Of a stretch of 28,148 nucleotides of DNA, positions 1 through 6,607 are shown piece by piece. The translations under genes were made by a program, and so were the position numbers. The first letter of the stretch is position 1. Every line of letters begins with the position of its first letter. The stretch comes from a virus. The DNA lies in IMG/VR virus record IMGVR_UViG_3300009506_000246, positions 1 to 28,148 of that record; one strand, given 5' to 3'. The notes beneath the pieces are model-generated. The model was not told where the DNA came from and made no database searches. It saw only the letters and a program-made list of their open reading frames with translations.

Positions 1-149
1 GTCTGGACACTTTTTTTGCGTACTATGCGTCTTTCGGTGCAAAATATCCTGTTTAAAGTCGGACAAACAGCAAAATATTGCGCACAATGAATTCCCTCCT
101 GTAACATGGATCTTGTACAGGAGAAAACAGGGGAAAAGAGAGAAAAAGA

Positions 150-217
150 CGGCCGCTTAGGCTACTCAGGCCGCTCAGGCAGGCCGCTTAGGCCGCTACC
201 GAGCCGCTACCGAGCCG
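150..217. repeat. GGCCGCT-rich short tandem repeats
   Basis: The heptamer GGCCGCT recurs at irregular 10-20 nt spacing. It ends in a perfect 11-bp tandem repeat, GCCGCTACCGA, at 192-202 and 203-213, followed by a partial third copy at 214-217. It lies in the gene-free left region. No function can be assigned. Confidence 0.75.
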
Positions 218-731
218 TGGAGGAAAGATACCGTACCGGCGAAGCGATCGTAGGGATACTTGACGTTACTAGTGGCGTTAGCTACTACCCTAGCCCAAGT
301 TAAACGATCTAGACTAAGACCAACAATCCTTATGCGCCATGTAGCACCACGACTAGCAACGATCAACTTCTCACTAAATACCATCTTGCTAGGCATCATC
401 ATCTTCTTACTACTTACTAGGTTCCAGACCAGGTATCAGACGCTACTAGTAATATAGTAGCGCAGCGCTTAGTAACGCTTAACGCTAGATAGTACCCTCG
501 CCCAGGTTAGCCAAAACCTTATGGGGCATCCACTCTTCGTCAAACTCCGCGCAGGCATCCATTCTTGGATGATCACACTCGTCATCTTTGCCTTAAGCAT
601 GATCGCAGAGTACCATAGCTGTCATGCTTCAAGACACCTCCGGCCGGATCAAGAGCAGGCTCAAAGAATCCATTTGGATCAAATGGAGACTAAACCTTGA
701 TTTCCAATTGCGGATCCATGTCGTCGATAAC

Positions 732-775
732 ATCTTCTCCATGGCGAGAAAGGATCTTCTCCATGGCGAGAAAGG
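732..775. repeat. Perfect 22-bp tandem duplication
   Basis: Two identical, directly abutting 22-bp copies lie at 732-753 and 754-775. Each contains TTCTCCATGGCGAGAAAGG. A perfect tandem copy suggests a recent slippage or duplication event, or a selected pair of binding sites, inside the non-coding left region. Confidence 0.85.
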
Positions 776-894
776 CAGAGCATGATCACCAAAGACAAAA
801 AGCTGATCACAGCGGCGATGGCAAAGCAGGTCACCCTGTCCACCCGTACCGCGATCAGAACATTAAGTGCGCGTCGTGCGAATCTATCTTCATA

Positions 895-1203
895 ATGCTA
901 ATAAAACAGGATCATCGGTTTTCAACAGCTGAGCTAATTCATAATCTTAATCTTCGGAATGGAAGTGAGATGCTAATAGAACAAGATCGTCAGTTTGCAA
1001 CAGCTGAGATCGTAGGCCGTCACCATAGACGCATCCCGATCCTTTCGTTCCAATTCCGATCAAGGTTGTGGTTCTCTGTCTTCAATGATGTCCAGGACAT
1101 CGTCTTCTCGGGTCGTCGGCGTCGTCGTCACCAAGACCAAGTGTCTTGGGAGTGAGGGAGTGAGATGTTAGTAGACCAGGATCATCAGTTTTCAACAGCT
1201 GTG
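895..1203 (+). repeat. Three-copy 39-nt degenerate direct repeat
   Basis: Copies lie at 895-933, 970-1008 and 1165-1203, with no indels. By hand comparison copies 1 and 2 match at 34 of 39 positions and copies 1 and 3 at 33 of 39. All begin with ATG and contain the core CAACAGCTG. Copies 2 and 3 are preceded by purine-rich GGAAGTGAG and GGGAGTGAG, which resemble weak ribosome sites. The corresponding peptides share the pattern MLxxQDxxFxTA. Sequence 3' of copies 2 and 3 is also related (CCAATT-CGATC at 1050-1061 and 1266-1277, with a further relative at 704-716). The units therefore appear to be remnants of a roughly 195-nt repeat. Confidence 0.7.
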
Positions 1204-1311
1204 TCAACATCTGTGATCATAGGACGCCAACGCGGCATGAGCATAGGCCACTACCACCTTATACCCCAATTACGATCACTGTGGCTCTATGTCTTCGACG
1301 ATGTCCTGGAC

Positions 1312-1368
1312 GTAAGCGCCGTGAGCGCCAAGCGTAAGCGCCGTGAGCGCCGTGAGCGCCGTTGAGCC
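1312..1368. repeat. GTGAGCGCC 9-bp tandem repeat array
   Basis: The 9-mer GTRAGCGCC occurs at 1312-1320, 1321-1329, 1334-1342, 1343-1351 and 1352-1360, with a degenerate GTTGAGCC at 1361-1368. One 4-nt interruption lies at 1330-1333. It follows the third 39-nt repeat unit. It could be an iteron-like protein-binding array or simple slippage. Confidence 0.8.
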
Positions 1369-1479
1369 TACCTTCCTCCCTTCCCATCCCACATAGTGAG
1401 ATTCTTCCGAGAGATTAATCACAAAAGACGAAAAAGTACCAGTTCGGGGGGTCTAATGGGAGGGGAACATACCTTATTC

Positions 1480-1531
1480 GGCGAAACAAAGTGAAGCCGA
1501 ACCAGAACAGAGTTCTCTTCACTTTATCGCC
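1480..1531. other. Composite stem-loop containing an AGAACAGAGT box
   Basis: GGCGA (1480-1484) can pair with TCGCC (1527-1531), and AAAGTGAAG (1488-1496) pairs perfectly with CTTCACTTT (1517-1525). Inside, AGAAC and GTTCT (1504-1508 and 1512-1516) close a 3-nt loop. The apical AGAACAGAGT is the same decamer that recurs at 1674-1725. The arrangement suggests a structured RNA or a DNA site recognised by a protein. The function is unknown. Confidence 0.6.
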
Positions 1532-1540
1532 TGAAAGGCA

Positions 1541-1626
1541 ATCTTCATTCCTTCGAAGATATCTTCATTACATTTCATTCGTATTCACTCATTACATTCC
1601 ATTACGATATCCTCCGGAATGAAGAT
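1541..1626. other. AT-rich segment with nested palindromes and CATTACATT repeats
   Basis: An 11-bp perfect inverted repeat, ATCTTCATTCC (1541-1551) and GGAATGAAGAT (1616-1626), brackets a 12-bp palindrome, GAAGATATCTTC (1555-1566), and repeated TCATTACATT elements. The segment is visibly richer in A+T than its surroundings. Such an arrangement is compatible with a replication origin or packaging site, but no diagnostic consensus is present. Confidence 0.5.
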
Positions 1627-1673
1627 ATAAGGAAACTTCTCTCCGCCGAAGGAAAGCAGAGCTTAGAACCTTT

Positions 1674-1725
1674 AGAACAGAGTTCTAGTAGAACAGAGTG
1701 TTAAACAGAGTGTAGAACAGAGTGT
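1674..1725. repeat. AGAACAGAGT box cluster
   Basis: Copies begin at 1674, 1690 and 1714, with a variant AAACAGAGTGT at 1703. They are spaced 11-16 nt apart, about one to one and a half helical turns. A further copy sits in the loop of the hairpin at 1504-1513. The first copy here is part of the inverted repeat AGAAC-AGA-GTTCT. The cluster looks like a set of protein-binding sites. Confidence 0.6.
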
Positions 1726-1783
1726 TGTTAAACAGGCCCTCTAGGCTGCCAATCAGCCTTGGGCCATACAGAGACTTGATCGA

Positions 1784-1830
1784 CTTGACTACCAGTCAAG
1801 GTAGTAGTAAGTAATAGGCCCTTAAGGGCC
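1784..1830 (+). promoter_or_regulatory. Possible promoter with adjacent palindromes
   Basis: TTGACT at 1785-1790 is followed after 17 nt by TAAGTA at 1808-1813, a good -35 but only a partial -10 match to the sigma-70 type. The -35 lies in a 7-bp hairpin, CTTGACT-ACC-AGTCAAG (1784-1800). A 14-bp perfect palindrome, GGCCCTTAAGGGCC, lies at 1817-1830, where an operator might sit. It is some 450 nt upstream of the first gene. The promoter call is speculative. The palindromes are directly visible. Confidence 0.25.
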
Positions 1831-2154
1831 ATGTATAAGTACTTCTTTATGTACTTCCTTATGTACTTCTTTCTTTCCCTTCCTTCCTGCGTAGCAGGGT
1901 AAGCCTCATTCTTCGGCCGATGGAAAGATCTCGAAGAGATCGAAATACTCATGAACTCCCAGCTAGGCTGGCTGGGTGGCCTCTGGCGGATTCGGTGTTG
2001 GGTTAGCCACCGATGTCCTTTGGATGAAAAAACGGATCCGCTGGAGGCAGCTTCCGGAACGTGCTCCACACTGCACCACTGAGCTGAGCCATGGAAACAG
2101 AGAACGTCATTTAACCGGTCTCATTCGGCCGCTGAGCCAAGATCTTCGAATGTT

Positions 2155-2213
2155 GGTATACCTCTATACCCTCCAAGCTTGGGGAGGGTAAGTTGGCGGT
2201 TTCCCGCGCCGCC
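2155..2213. promoter_or_regulatory. Three consecutive hairpins upstream of the operon
   Basis: GGTATA-CCTC-TATACC (2155-2170) overlaps TACCCTCC-N8-GGAGGGTA (2167-2190), which is followed by GGCGG-N9-CCGCC (2195-2213). The first two share TACC and so are mutually exclusive. This is the geometry of an attenuator-like switch, or of a processing or packaging site. None has a T-run typical of an intrinsic terminator. The first gene begins 69 nt downstream. Confidence 0.45.
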
Positions 2214-2282
2214 CGAGCCAGGTCTCTCGTGCTCCGACCACACGGGCCGGCTCCCCTCCTCAACCCCTACTAAGGTAGATAT

Positions 2283-2699
2283 ATGAATAGTGATGACAAT
2301 CACGATCTCTACAACCTGAAGAACGCTAGGGCTGAAGATCAGCGGAGAGAGATGCGGCGATTGGAGGCAGCCGGCATCTGCCTCTTCTGCCTTCGGGACG
2401 GTGACCAGGTCGGTCGATGGTCTGTCAGGCAGAACGAGTACCCGTACCCGAACACATCGACTCACCTCTTGCTCTACCCAGAAGATCACGTCTCTGACTT
2501 GATCGATCTTTTGCCGGAGACTAGATCAGAATTCTGGTCAGCGCTCGATTGGGCGAGAGAGACATATCGATTCGATCATTGGTCGATTGTCAGCCGGAAC
2601 GGATCTAGTACCCTAACTGGCGGAACGATCTATCACGTACACGTTCATGTCATCGTCGGCGACCCTGACCTGCCGCCAGTCCGAGTTAGGGTGTCCTAA
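2283..2699 (+). CDS. HIT-family protein (histidine triad)
   Basis: This 138-residue protein carries the HIT signature HVHVHVI at residues 118-124 (His118, His120, His122) near the C-terminus. Upstream are the usual HIT landmarks: a CxxC pair (Cys33, Cys36) and an N-x-YPY segment followed by HLL-x2-P-x2-H (residues 51-69). HIT proteins are nucleotide hydrolases or transferases acting on nucleoside phosphoramidates, dinucleoside polyphosphates or adenylylated products. The substrate here is unknown. The ATG is preceded by AAGGT with a 6-nt gap. It is the first gene of the rightward block and is followed at 33 nt by the HNH gene. Small HIT proteins are known in phages, but their role in infection is unclear. 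The family call is strong and the function open. Confidence 0.85.
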   Translation: MNSDDNHDLYNLKNARAEDQRREMRRLEAAGICLFCLRDGDQVGRWSVRQNEYPYPNTSTHLLLYPEDHVSDLIDLLPETRSEFWSALDWARETYRFDHWSIVSRNGSSTLTGGTIYHVHVHVIVGDPDLPPVRVRVS

Positions 2700-2732
2700 T
2701 TTTAGGGATGGATATTGACGGAGGTATCTATC

Positions 2733-3071
2733 ATGACATACAAGATCCCTCGTCGATGCTCCAAGCCTGGCTGCGATGAGATGCAGCCGTGTCAGATACC
2801 TGGCCATACGTCGACCTTTCGCGGAGGCAGTCACATTAATCCCCTGCCTGACGATTGGGCGGCGACTCGTCGGAGATTCATAGGTAAACCTTGCAACAAG
2901 TGCGGGAAGGAAACGATTCGCGGTGTCCTTGATCATATCGTCGAGCGGGCCGATGGTGGGAGCCATGACCCGAGCAATCTCCAGTGGTTGTGCAAGTCGT
3001 GCGATCGGATCAAGACTCGTCGATCTGCGGATCTTCGGCGGGGTAGGGGTAAGGGTAAACGTCGTCGATGA
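2733..3071 (+). CDS. HNH endonuclease (variant final His to Asp)
   Basis: The start is ATG 2733, 8 nt after GGAGG (2720-2724), in preference to an upstream in-frame TTG at 2715. The 112-residue product has a Cys/His knuckle (Cys9, Cys14, Cys20, His25), then a classic HNH core: zinc pairs C54-x2-C57 and C87-x2-C90, DHI at 67-69 (His68), Gly75-Gly76 and Asn82. The third position of the triad, normally the His of CH-x2-K, is Asp91 (CDRIKT). It ends in a strongly basic Arg/Lys tail suited to DNA contact. HNH proteins are known to take part in DNA packaging in HK97-like phages. A homing role is the alternative. The His-to-Asp change may alter or reduce catalysis. Confidence 0.85.
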   Translation: MTYKIPRRCSKPGCDEMQPCQIPGHTSTFRGGSHINPLPDDWAATRRRFIGKPCNKCGKETIRGVLDHIVERADGGSHDPSNLQWLCKSCDRIKTRRSADLRRGRGKGKRRR

Positions 3072-3189
3072 GTCCAAGTGGGAGATTGAAAGAATTCGTA
3101 ATTGACATGGCTTGGTACTTGACAAATGGACGCTTGCTCATATATCCTTGCTTCAAGCGGGCAAAATGGATCAGAGGCGGAGGACTGAA

Positions 3190-3492
3190 ATGAGTCTGAA
3201 TCTTTCTAACTATAAGAAGCTGATTGTCTCGGTCACCGGGACGTTCGGCGCCGTCGTTCCCCTCGTCCTGGCTGATGGCCAACTGTCGACCCAGGATGTC
3301 GTGGCCTTGGCCTTGGCAGTCCTGACGAATCTGGGAGTCTTCCAACTCCGGAACGTCGATAAGACGAACCCAGGAATCGTCGATATCCTGAACCAGGCGA
3401 ACCTGACGAGCGAATCGCCAGACTACCCGTCCGAGTCTCTTCTTGAGACAATTCGGCCGGCCGATTCGACTCATGACCAAACAGATGAGTAG
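3190..3492 (+). CDS. Putative holin (two-helix membrane protein)
   Basis: ATG 3190 follows GGCGGAGG closely and gives a 100-residue protein. Longer readings back to 3112 lack a ribosome site. Residues about 10-28 and 36-53 form two hydrophobic segments joined by a short polar ADGQLSTQD turn, and the rest is a polar acidic tail. This 'LADG-LS-D' two-helix architecture is common among actinophage proteins annotated as holins. The position just upstream of the lysin supports a role in making membrane lesions that release or activate it. A structural membrane protein remains possible because holins are identified mainly by topology and context. The stop overlaps the next gene's likely start. Confidence 0.65.
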   Translation: MSLNLSNYKKLIVSVTGTFGAVVPLVLADGQLSTQDVVALALAVLTNLGVFQLRNVDKTNPGIVDILNQANLTSESPDYPSESLLETIRPADSTHDQTDE

Positions 3493-3688
3493 TAATACCT
3501 CTCCTATAGGATCATGTCGTGGCTGCTTCAAGGTCTGGCACGGATTGATGCAAGTACACTGTTCGACTTGTCACTCTCACTTCTCATCGATCGATAACTT
3601 TGATCTCCATCGTGTAAAAGGCCATTGTGTCGAGCCAGAGGAAGTTGGACTCGTGGCAGGATCATGCGGCTGGCAACAGCCAGCTTAG
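3485..3688 (+). CDS. Small FDxHR-type zinc-binding protein
   Basis: This predicted protein of about 67 residues has two CxxC pairs (Cys11/Cys14 and Cys26/Cys29), followed by FDLHR (39-43) and Cys48. It matches the pattern of small 'FDxHR' zinc-binding proteins seen in actinophages, whose function is not established. The chosen ATG overlaps the preceding stop (ATGAGTAG), suggesting translational coupling. An in-frame ATG at 3473 and TTG at 3443 are alternatives, and none has a good ribosome site. It lies between the holin and endolysin genes. Nucleic-acid or protein binding is plausible. There is no evidence for a lysis function other than position. Confidence 0.65.
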   Translation: MSSNTSPIGSCRGCFKVWHGLMQVHCSTCHSHFSSIDNFDLHRVKGHCVEPEEVGLVAGSCGWQQPA

Positions 3689-3706
3689 GAGGATGTAGGA
3701 GGATGG

Positions 3707-4573
3707 ATGCCTGCTAAGCTAGTAGATTACTCGTTCGCACGACCCAGCGTATCCGGATTGAAGTCGGCCGGATATGTCGCTGCCATGCGCTACCTTTCAT
3801 GGGACAATTCATCGACGCATGGAAAGATTCTCTTCATTCCAGAGCTTAGAGCGCTCCATGGAGCCGGCTTAGGCGTCGGCTTCAACTGGGAGTATTCAGC
3901 TACCGATGCGAAGGGTGGAGCGGCAGCTGGCCGCATTCAGGGGACTGAAGCGGTGGCTCAGGCTAAGGTTCGTGGTCTTCCGAAAGGCAAATGCATCTAC
4001 TTTTCGGTAGACTGGGACACGACTCCTGGTGACCAGGCAGTCATAAATTCATACTTTTCAGCGGCTAGGGCCATCTGCCATTCTGCCGGGTACCGTATCG
4101 GAATGTACGGTGGCTATTGGCCGCTGTCTCGTGCCTTCAATTCTGGTGTCATCGATGATGGCTGGCAGACGTACGCCTGGTCTGGCGGGAACTGGGATAG
4201 CAGGGCGGCCATCCGTCAGGTTAGGAACAATGTCAATATCGCAGGTGGTGCCTGCGACATCAATGAGTTCGTTGCCGGTAAGGATTCACACATCTGGTTT
4301 CCTGGTGATTCCATTACTCCAGTCAGTCCAACACCAACAAATACAGGAGATGAAGTGTCGGCAGAAGATATTGCGGCGATTAAGAGCGTCTGTGGCCACA
4401 TTGAGTGGGTGTCTGTCGACACCATGGAGAATGTCAATCGGGTCAAGGTTAAGTTGGCCGAGCTTGAGACCAAAGTAGATGCTTTGGAGTCTGGCGGTGG
4501 CGGCACCGTCAATCTGACTCAGGAACAAATCATCGAAGCATTGAAGGTCTTCTTCTCTAAGGCAACCGCCTGA
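3707..4573 (+). CDS. Endolysin, DUF1906 (glycoside-hydrolase-like) domain
   Basis: Residues about 3-198 form a DUF1906/Rv2525c-like TIM-barrel domain related to GH25 muramidases. VDYS has the usual early Asp7, FNWEYS gives Glu62, YFSVDWD gives Asp102 and Asp104, and a late CDINEF gives Asp184. The enzyme is expected to cut peptidoglycan glycan strands. Residues about 200-215 are a Pro/Thr linker. Residues about 219-262 are amphipathic with coiled-coil character, a GGGG hinge follows, and the last 20 residues form a short helix. This C-terminal part may oligomerise or bind the wall. No signal peptide is seen, so export would need the holin. The ATG follows two tandem AGGAGG boxes (3688-3693 and 3697-3702), consistent with strong expression. 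Confidence 0.88.
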   Translation: MPAKLVDYSFARPSVSGLKSAGYVAAMRYLSWDNSSTHGKILFIPELRALHGAGLGVGFNWEYSATDAKGGAAAGRIQGTEAVAQAKVRGLPKGKCIYFSVDWDTTPGDQAVINSYFSAARAICHSAGYRIGMYGGYWPLSRAFNSGVIDDGWQTYAWSGGNWDSRAAIRQVRNNVNIAGGACDINEFVAGKDSHIWFPGDSITPVSPTPTNTGDEVSAEDIAAIKSVCGHIEWVSVDTMENVNRVKVKLAELETKVDALESGGGGTVNLTQEQIIEALKVFFSKATA

Positions 4574-4574
4574 C

Positions 4575-5837
4575 ATGTCGTCGTCGGCTTACCTACTCTC
4601 GTCGAATATCAACTTGCCTGATCCGGCAGCTGATACGTCCAAGTCTATCGTTTGGACTGACGGATCGGGTGACCCGTTCGACTTTACCGGATGGTCAGTC
4701 ACCTGGACTGTCTGGTGTGGCGTTTATATTGTTAAATCTAACTCTGACCTGACGCTGACTCCGGCGTCAGGTTTCATTCAGATAGACCTGTCCGCAGCTG
4801 AAGTAACCACCCTCTTCGATACAGGCTGGCACAAGGTAGTGGCCGTGAACGACTCTACGGGGGAAGTCGTTCGCGTCTGTTACGGTCGAGTCGAGTCGCC
4901 GATCGGTGAGAGTACTCCTGTCTACAATGTAACGTACGAGCCGCGCCTGTCATACAATCGATACACTACTCCAGGTAACTACGTCTGGACGAAGCCGGTT
5001 TGGTGCGATTCGAACTCTGTAGTTGAGATTATCGTTGTTAGCGGTGGAGGTGGCGGCGGATCTGGTCGCCGTGGAGCTGCTGGAACTGTCCGCACCGGAG
5101 GAGGCGCAGGCGCCCCGGCTCAAGCGAACTTTATCGTTGTATCTGCTGCTGCTCTTAATGCTACCGAGAATGTGACTGTTGGCGCCGGTGGTGCCGGAGG
5201 AGCGGCGGTTACATCAAATGATACAGATGGCAATGGGGGGGCGTCTGGTCACTGGTCATATGTTGGGACGCGATACACTGATGCCCTCATTACTGCGTAT
5301 CCGGGAGGGGGAGCGCAGGGCGGTAAAACGACCCCTGGCTACGGGGGAACTTCATATTCACAATACGGGACTTTTGCCGAAGGGCATTCAGCCGGACCTT
5401 ACTCTGATGGCAGTGGAGGGGCCGGCAGATCCCCCGAGACCTATGCTTCCGGTCCGCATGCTGGCGGCTCTGGTGGTGGCATTACCTCCGGCGACACCGC
5501 CAACAATGGCGGAACTGTGAATAGGTCTTTGGCGATGGATAATGGCTCAGCGGGCGCAAGCTACGGCGATGGCGGCGTCGTCGATGGTTCCAGCCCGACC
5601 GCATCTAATTCTGTCGCTAGAGACGCACGCCCAAGCCTTGTCACGTGTTTTGGTGGTGGCGGTGGTGGTGGTGCCGCATCGATTACCCAAGCTGCGCAGG
5701 CCGGAGCTGATGGCTTGCAAGGCGGTGGCGGCGGCGGTGGCGGCGGCGCATCATTGAATGGCTACAACTCTGGCGCCGGAGGCGCCGGAGGGGATGGATA
5801 TGTCGAAATCATTGTGAGAGGCGGGAACCCGAACTAA
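4575..5837 (+). CDS. Glycine-rich tail fibre / minor tail protein
   Basis: This 420-residue protein begins one base after the endolysin stop. Residues about 1-115 form a beta-rich N-terminal domain of the kind that anchors baseplate or fibre proteins (WTD, FTGW, WHKVVA segments). From about residue 128 there is a glycine-rich receptor-type domain beginning TTPGNYVW. It contains long GGGGGG runs separated by short polar loops and ends in a beta strand, GYVEIIVRG. Similar glycine-rich domains form polyglycine-helix bundles at the tips of phage adhesins and set host specificity. It is therefore likely a distal adhesin. Its location beside lysis and sugar genes, away from the tail cluster, is unusual. 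Confidence 0.75.
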   Translation: MSSSAYLLSSNINLPDPAADTSKSIVWTDGSGDPFDFTGWSVTWTVWCGVYIVKSNSDLTLTPASGFIQIDLSAAEVTTLFDTGWHKVVAVNDSTGEVVRVCYGRVESPIGESTPVYNVTYEPRLSYNRYTTPGNYVWTKPVWCDSNSVVEIIVVSGGGGGGSGRRGAAGTVRTGGGAGAPAQANFIVVSAAALNATENVTVGAGGAGGAAVTSNDTDGNGGASGHWSYVGTRYTDALITAYPGGGAQGGKTTPGYGGTSYSQYGTFAEGHSAGPYSDGSGGAGRSPETYASGPHAGGSGGGITSGDTANNGGTVNRSLAMDNGSAGASYGDGGVVDGSSPTASNSVARDARPSLVTCFGGGGGGGAASITQAAQAGADGLQGGGGGGGGGASLNGYNSGAGGAGGDGYVEIIVRGGNPN

Positions 5838-6607
5838 TGTCATTCGATTTGACAGTCATCGTTCCTTCATCTGGACGTCCTTCCAACATGCGCCGGCTGG
5901 CTCAGGCATTCCAGGACACCTGCACAGCTAACACAACACTCATCTGCGTCCTAGACGAAGGCGATCGTGAATCTGGCAGGTATCACGGGTTCTTGAATGG
6001 CCGAGGCCAGTTTGGCCGAGTCATGACTGTCCCTCGTGGACGGAGAGGAATGGTCGACCCGCTGAACAGGGCATTCGAGGAATTGGAATTCGAATTCGGA
6101 TTTGCAGTAGGATTCATGGGTGATGATCACCTGCCGAAGACGAGAGGGTGGGATGAGAAGTACCTCGAAGAACTTGACATCCTCGGTACCGGCATTGTTT
6201 ATGGCGATGATAAGCTGCAAGGGAAGAACATCCCTACACAAATGGCTATGACGGTTGACATCCCAAGAGAGCTTGGCTACATGTGTCCGCCTCAATTCCA
6301 ACACCTCTGGGTTGACTGTGTCTGGCGGGATTGGGGAGAGGGAATCTCCAGACTCTCCTATTTAGAGACTGTTGTAGTTGAACATTTACATCCATTGGCT
6401 GGCAAGGCGAAGAACGATCGCGGGTATCGGGCCGTCAACTCGGCTTCCATCGGCAAGCAGGACCAGGCAGCGTACCACGAATACCGTGATGGCGGCGGAC
6501 TTCAAACTGACCTGGACAAGCTGCGCTCACTTCTTGCAGTCACTGCTATCTATAGCGACGAAGAGTGGATGAGGATGCTAGAGCATGAGCGGAACGATGA
6601 CGAGTGA
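5837..6607 (+). CDS. GT-A-type glycosyltransferase
   Basis: The ATG overlaps the fibre stop by one base (TAATG), so translation is coupled. The 256-residue product starts with a GT-A nucleotide-binding motif, LTVIVPSSGRPSNMRRLAQA (residues 5-24). A GDDH motif lies at 95-98 (Asp96, Asp97), in the place of the metal/nucleotide-sugar DxD motif. A later HLWVDCVWRDWG segment resembles the acceptor-side half. No signal peptide or membrane segment is seen, so it is a cytoplasmic enzyme. Donor and acceptor cannot be deduced. With the following two genes it forms a compact sugar module adjacent to a fibre gene, suggesting glycosylation of a virion protein. Confidence 0.72.
   Translation: MSFDLTVIVPSSGRPSNMRRLAQAFQDTCTANTTLICVLDEGDRESGRYHGFLNGRGQFGRVMTVPRGRRGMVDPLNRAFEELEFEFGFAVGFMGDDHLPKTRGWDEKYLEELDILGTGIVYGDDKLQGKNIPTQMAMTVDIPRELGYMCPPQFQHLWVDCVWRDWGEGISRLSYLETVVVEHLHPLAGKAKNDRGYRAVNSASIGKQDQAAYHEYRDGGGLQTDLDKLRSLLAVTAIYSDEEWMRMLEHERNDDE

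Larger units (their letters stand above)
1..2282. other. 2.3-kb non-coding, repeat- and hairpin-rich left region
   Basis: No open frame here has a good ribosome site, a recognisable domain or the codon pattern of the downstream genes. Instead there are many short direct repeats and perfect inverted repeats. Stem-loops occur at 97-122 (TCCTGTA/TACAGGA), 556-571 (CATCCA/TGGATG), 595-629 (AAGCATGA/TCATGCTT), 669-687 (TCCATTTG/CAAATGGA, 3-nt loop), 1480-1531, 1541-1626, 1784-1800, 1817-1830, 1958-1976 and 2155-2213. Two weakly similar segments (285-340 and 493-531) share a TACCCT-GCCCA-GTTA block followed by CCTTATG-GCAT. The stretch could hold a packaging site, a terminal repeat, a replication origin, structured RNAs or decayed genes. 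The sequence alone does not decide between these. Confidence 0.6.

Noticed and set aside
150-217. Possible CRISPR array from repeated GGCCGCT
   Set aside because: The units are 7-11 bp with irregular spacing and no spacer-length unique segments.
260-457. Small frame with a hydrophobic stretch and TTG start
   Set aside because: It has a weak ribosome site and a non-ATG start. Its codon choice differs from the phage genes and it lies in degenerate repeats.
697-1155. Open frame of 152 residues in the left region
   Set aside because: It has no ribosome site, runs through the perfect 22-bp repeat and two 39-nt repeats, has low-complexity His/Arg composition and no recognisable domain.
1976-2191. 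Frame of 71 residues before the first gene
   Set aside because: There is no ribosome site, and the frame ends inside the overlapping hairpins. The peptide looks random.
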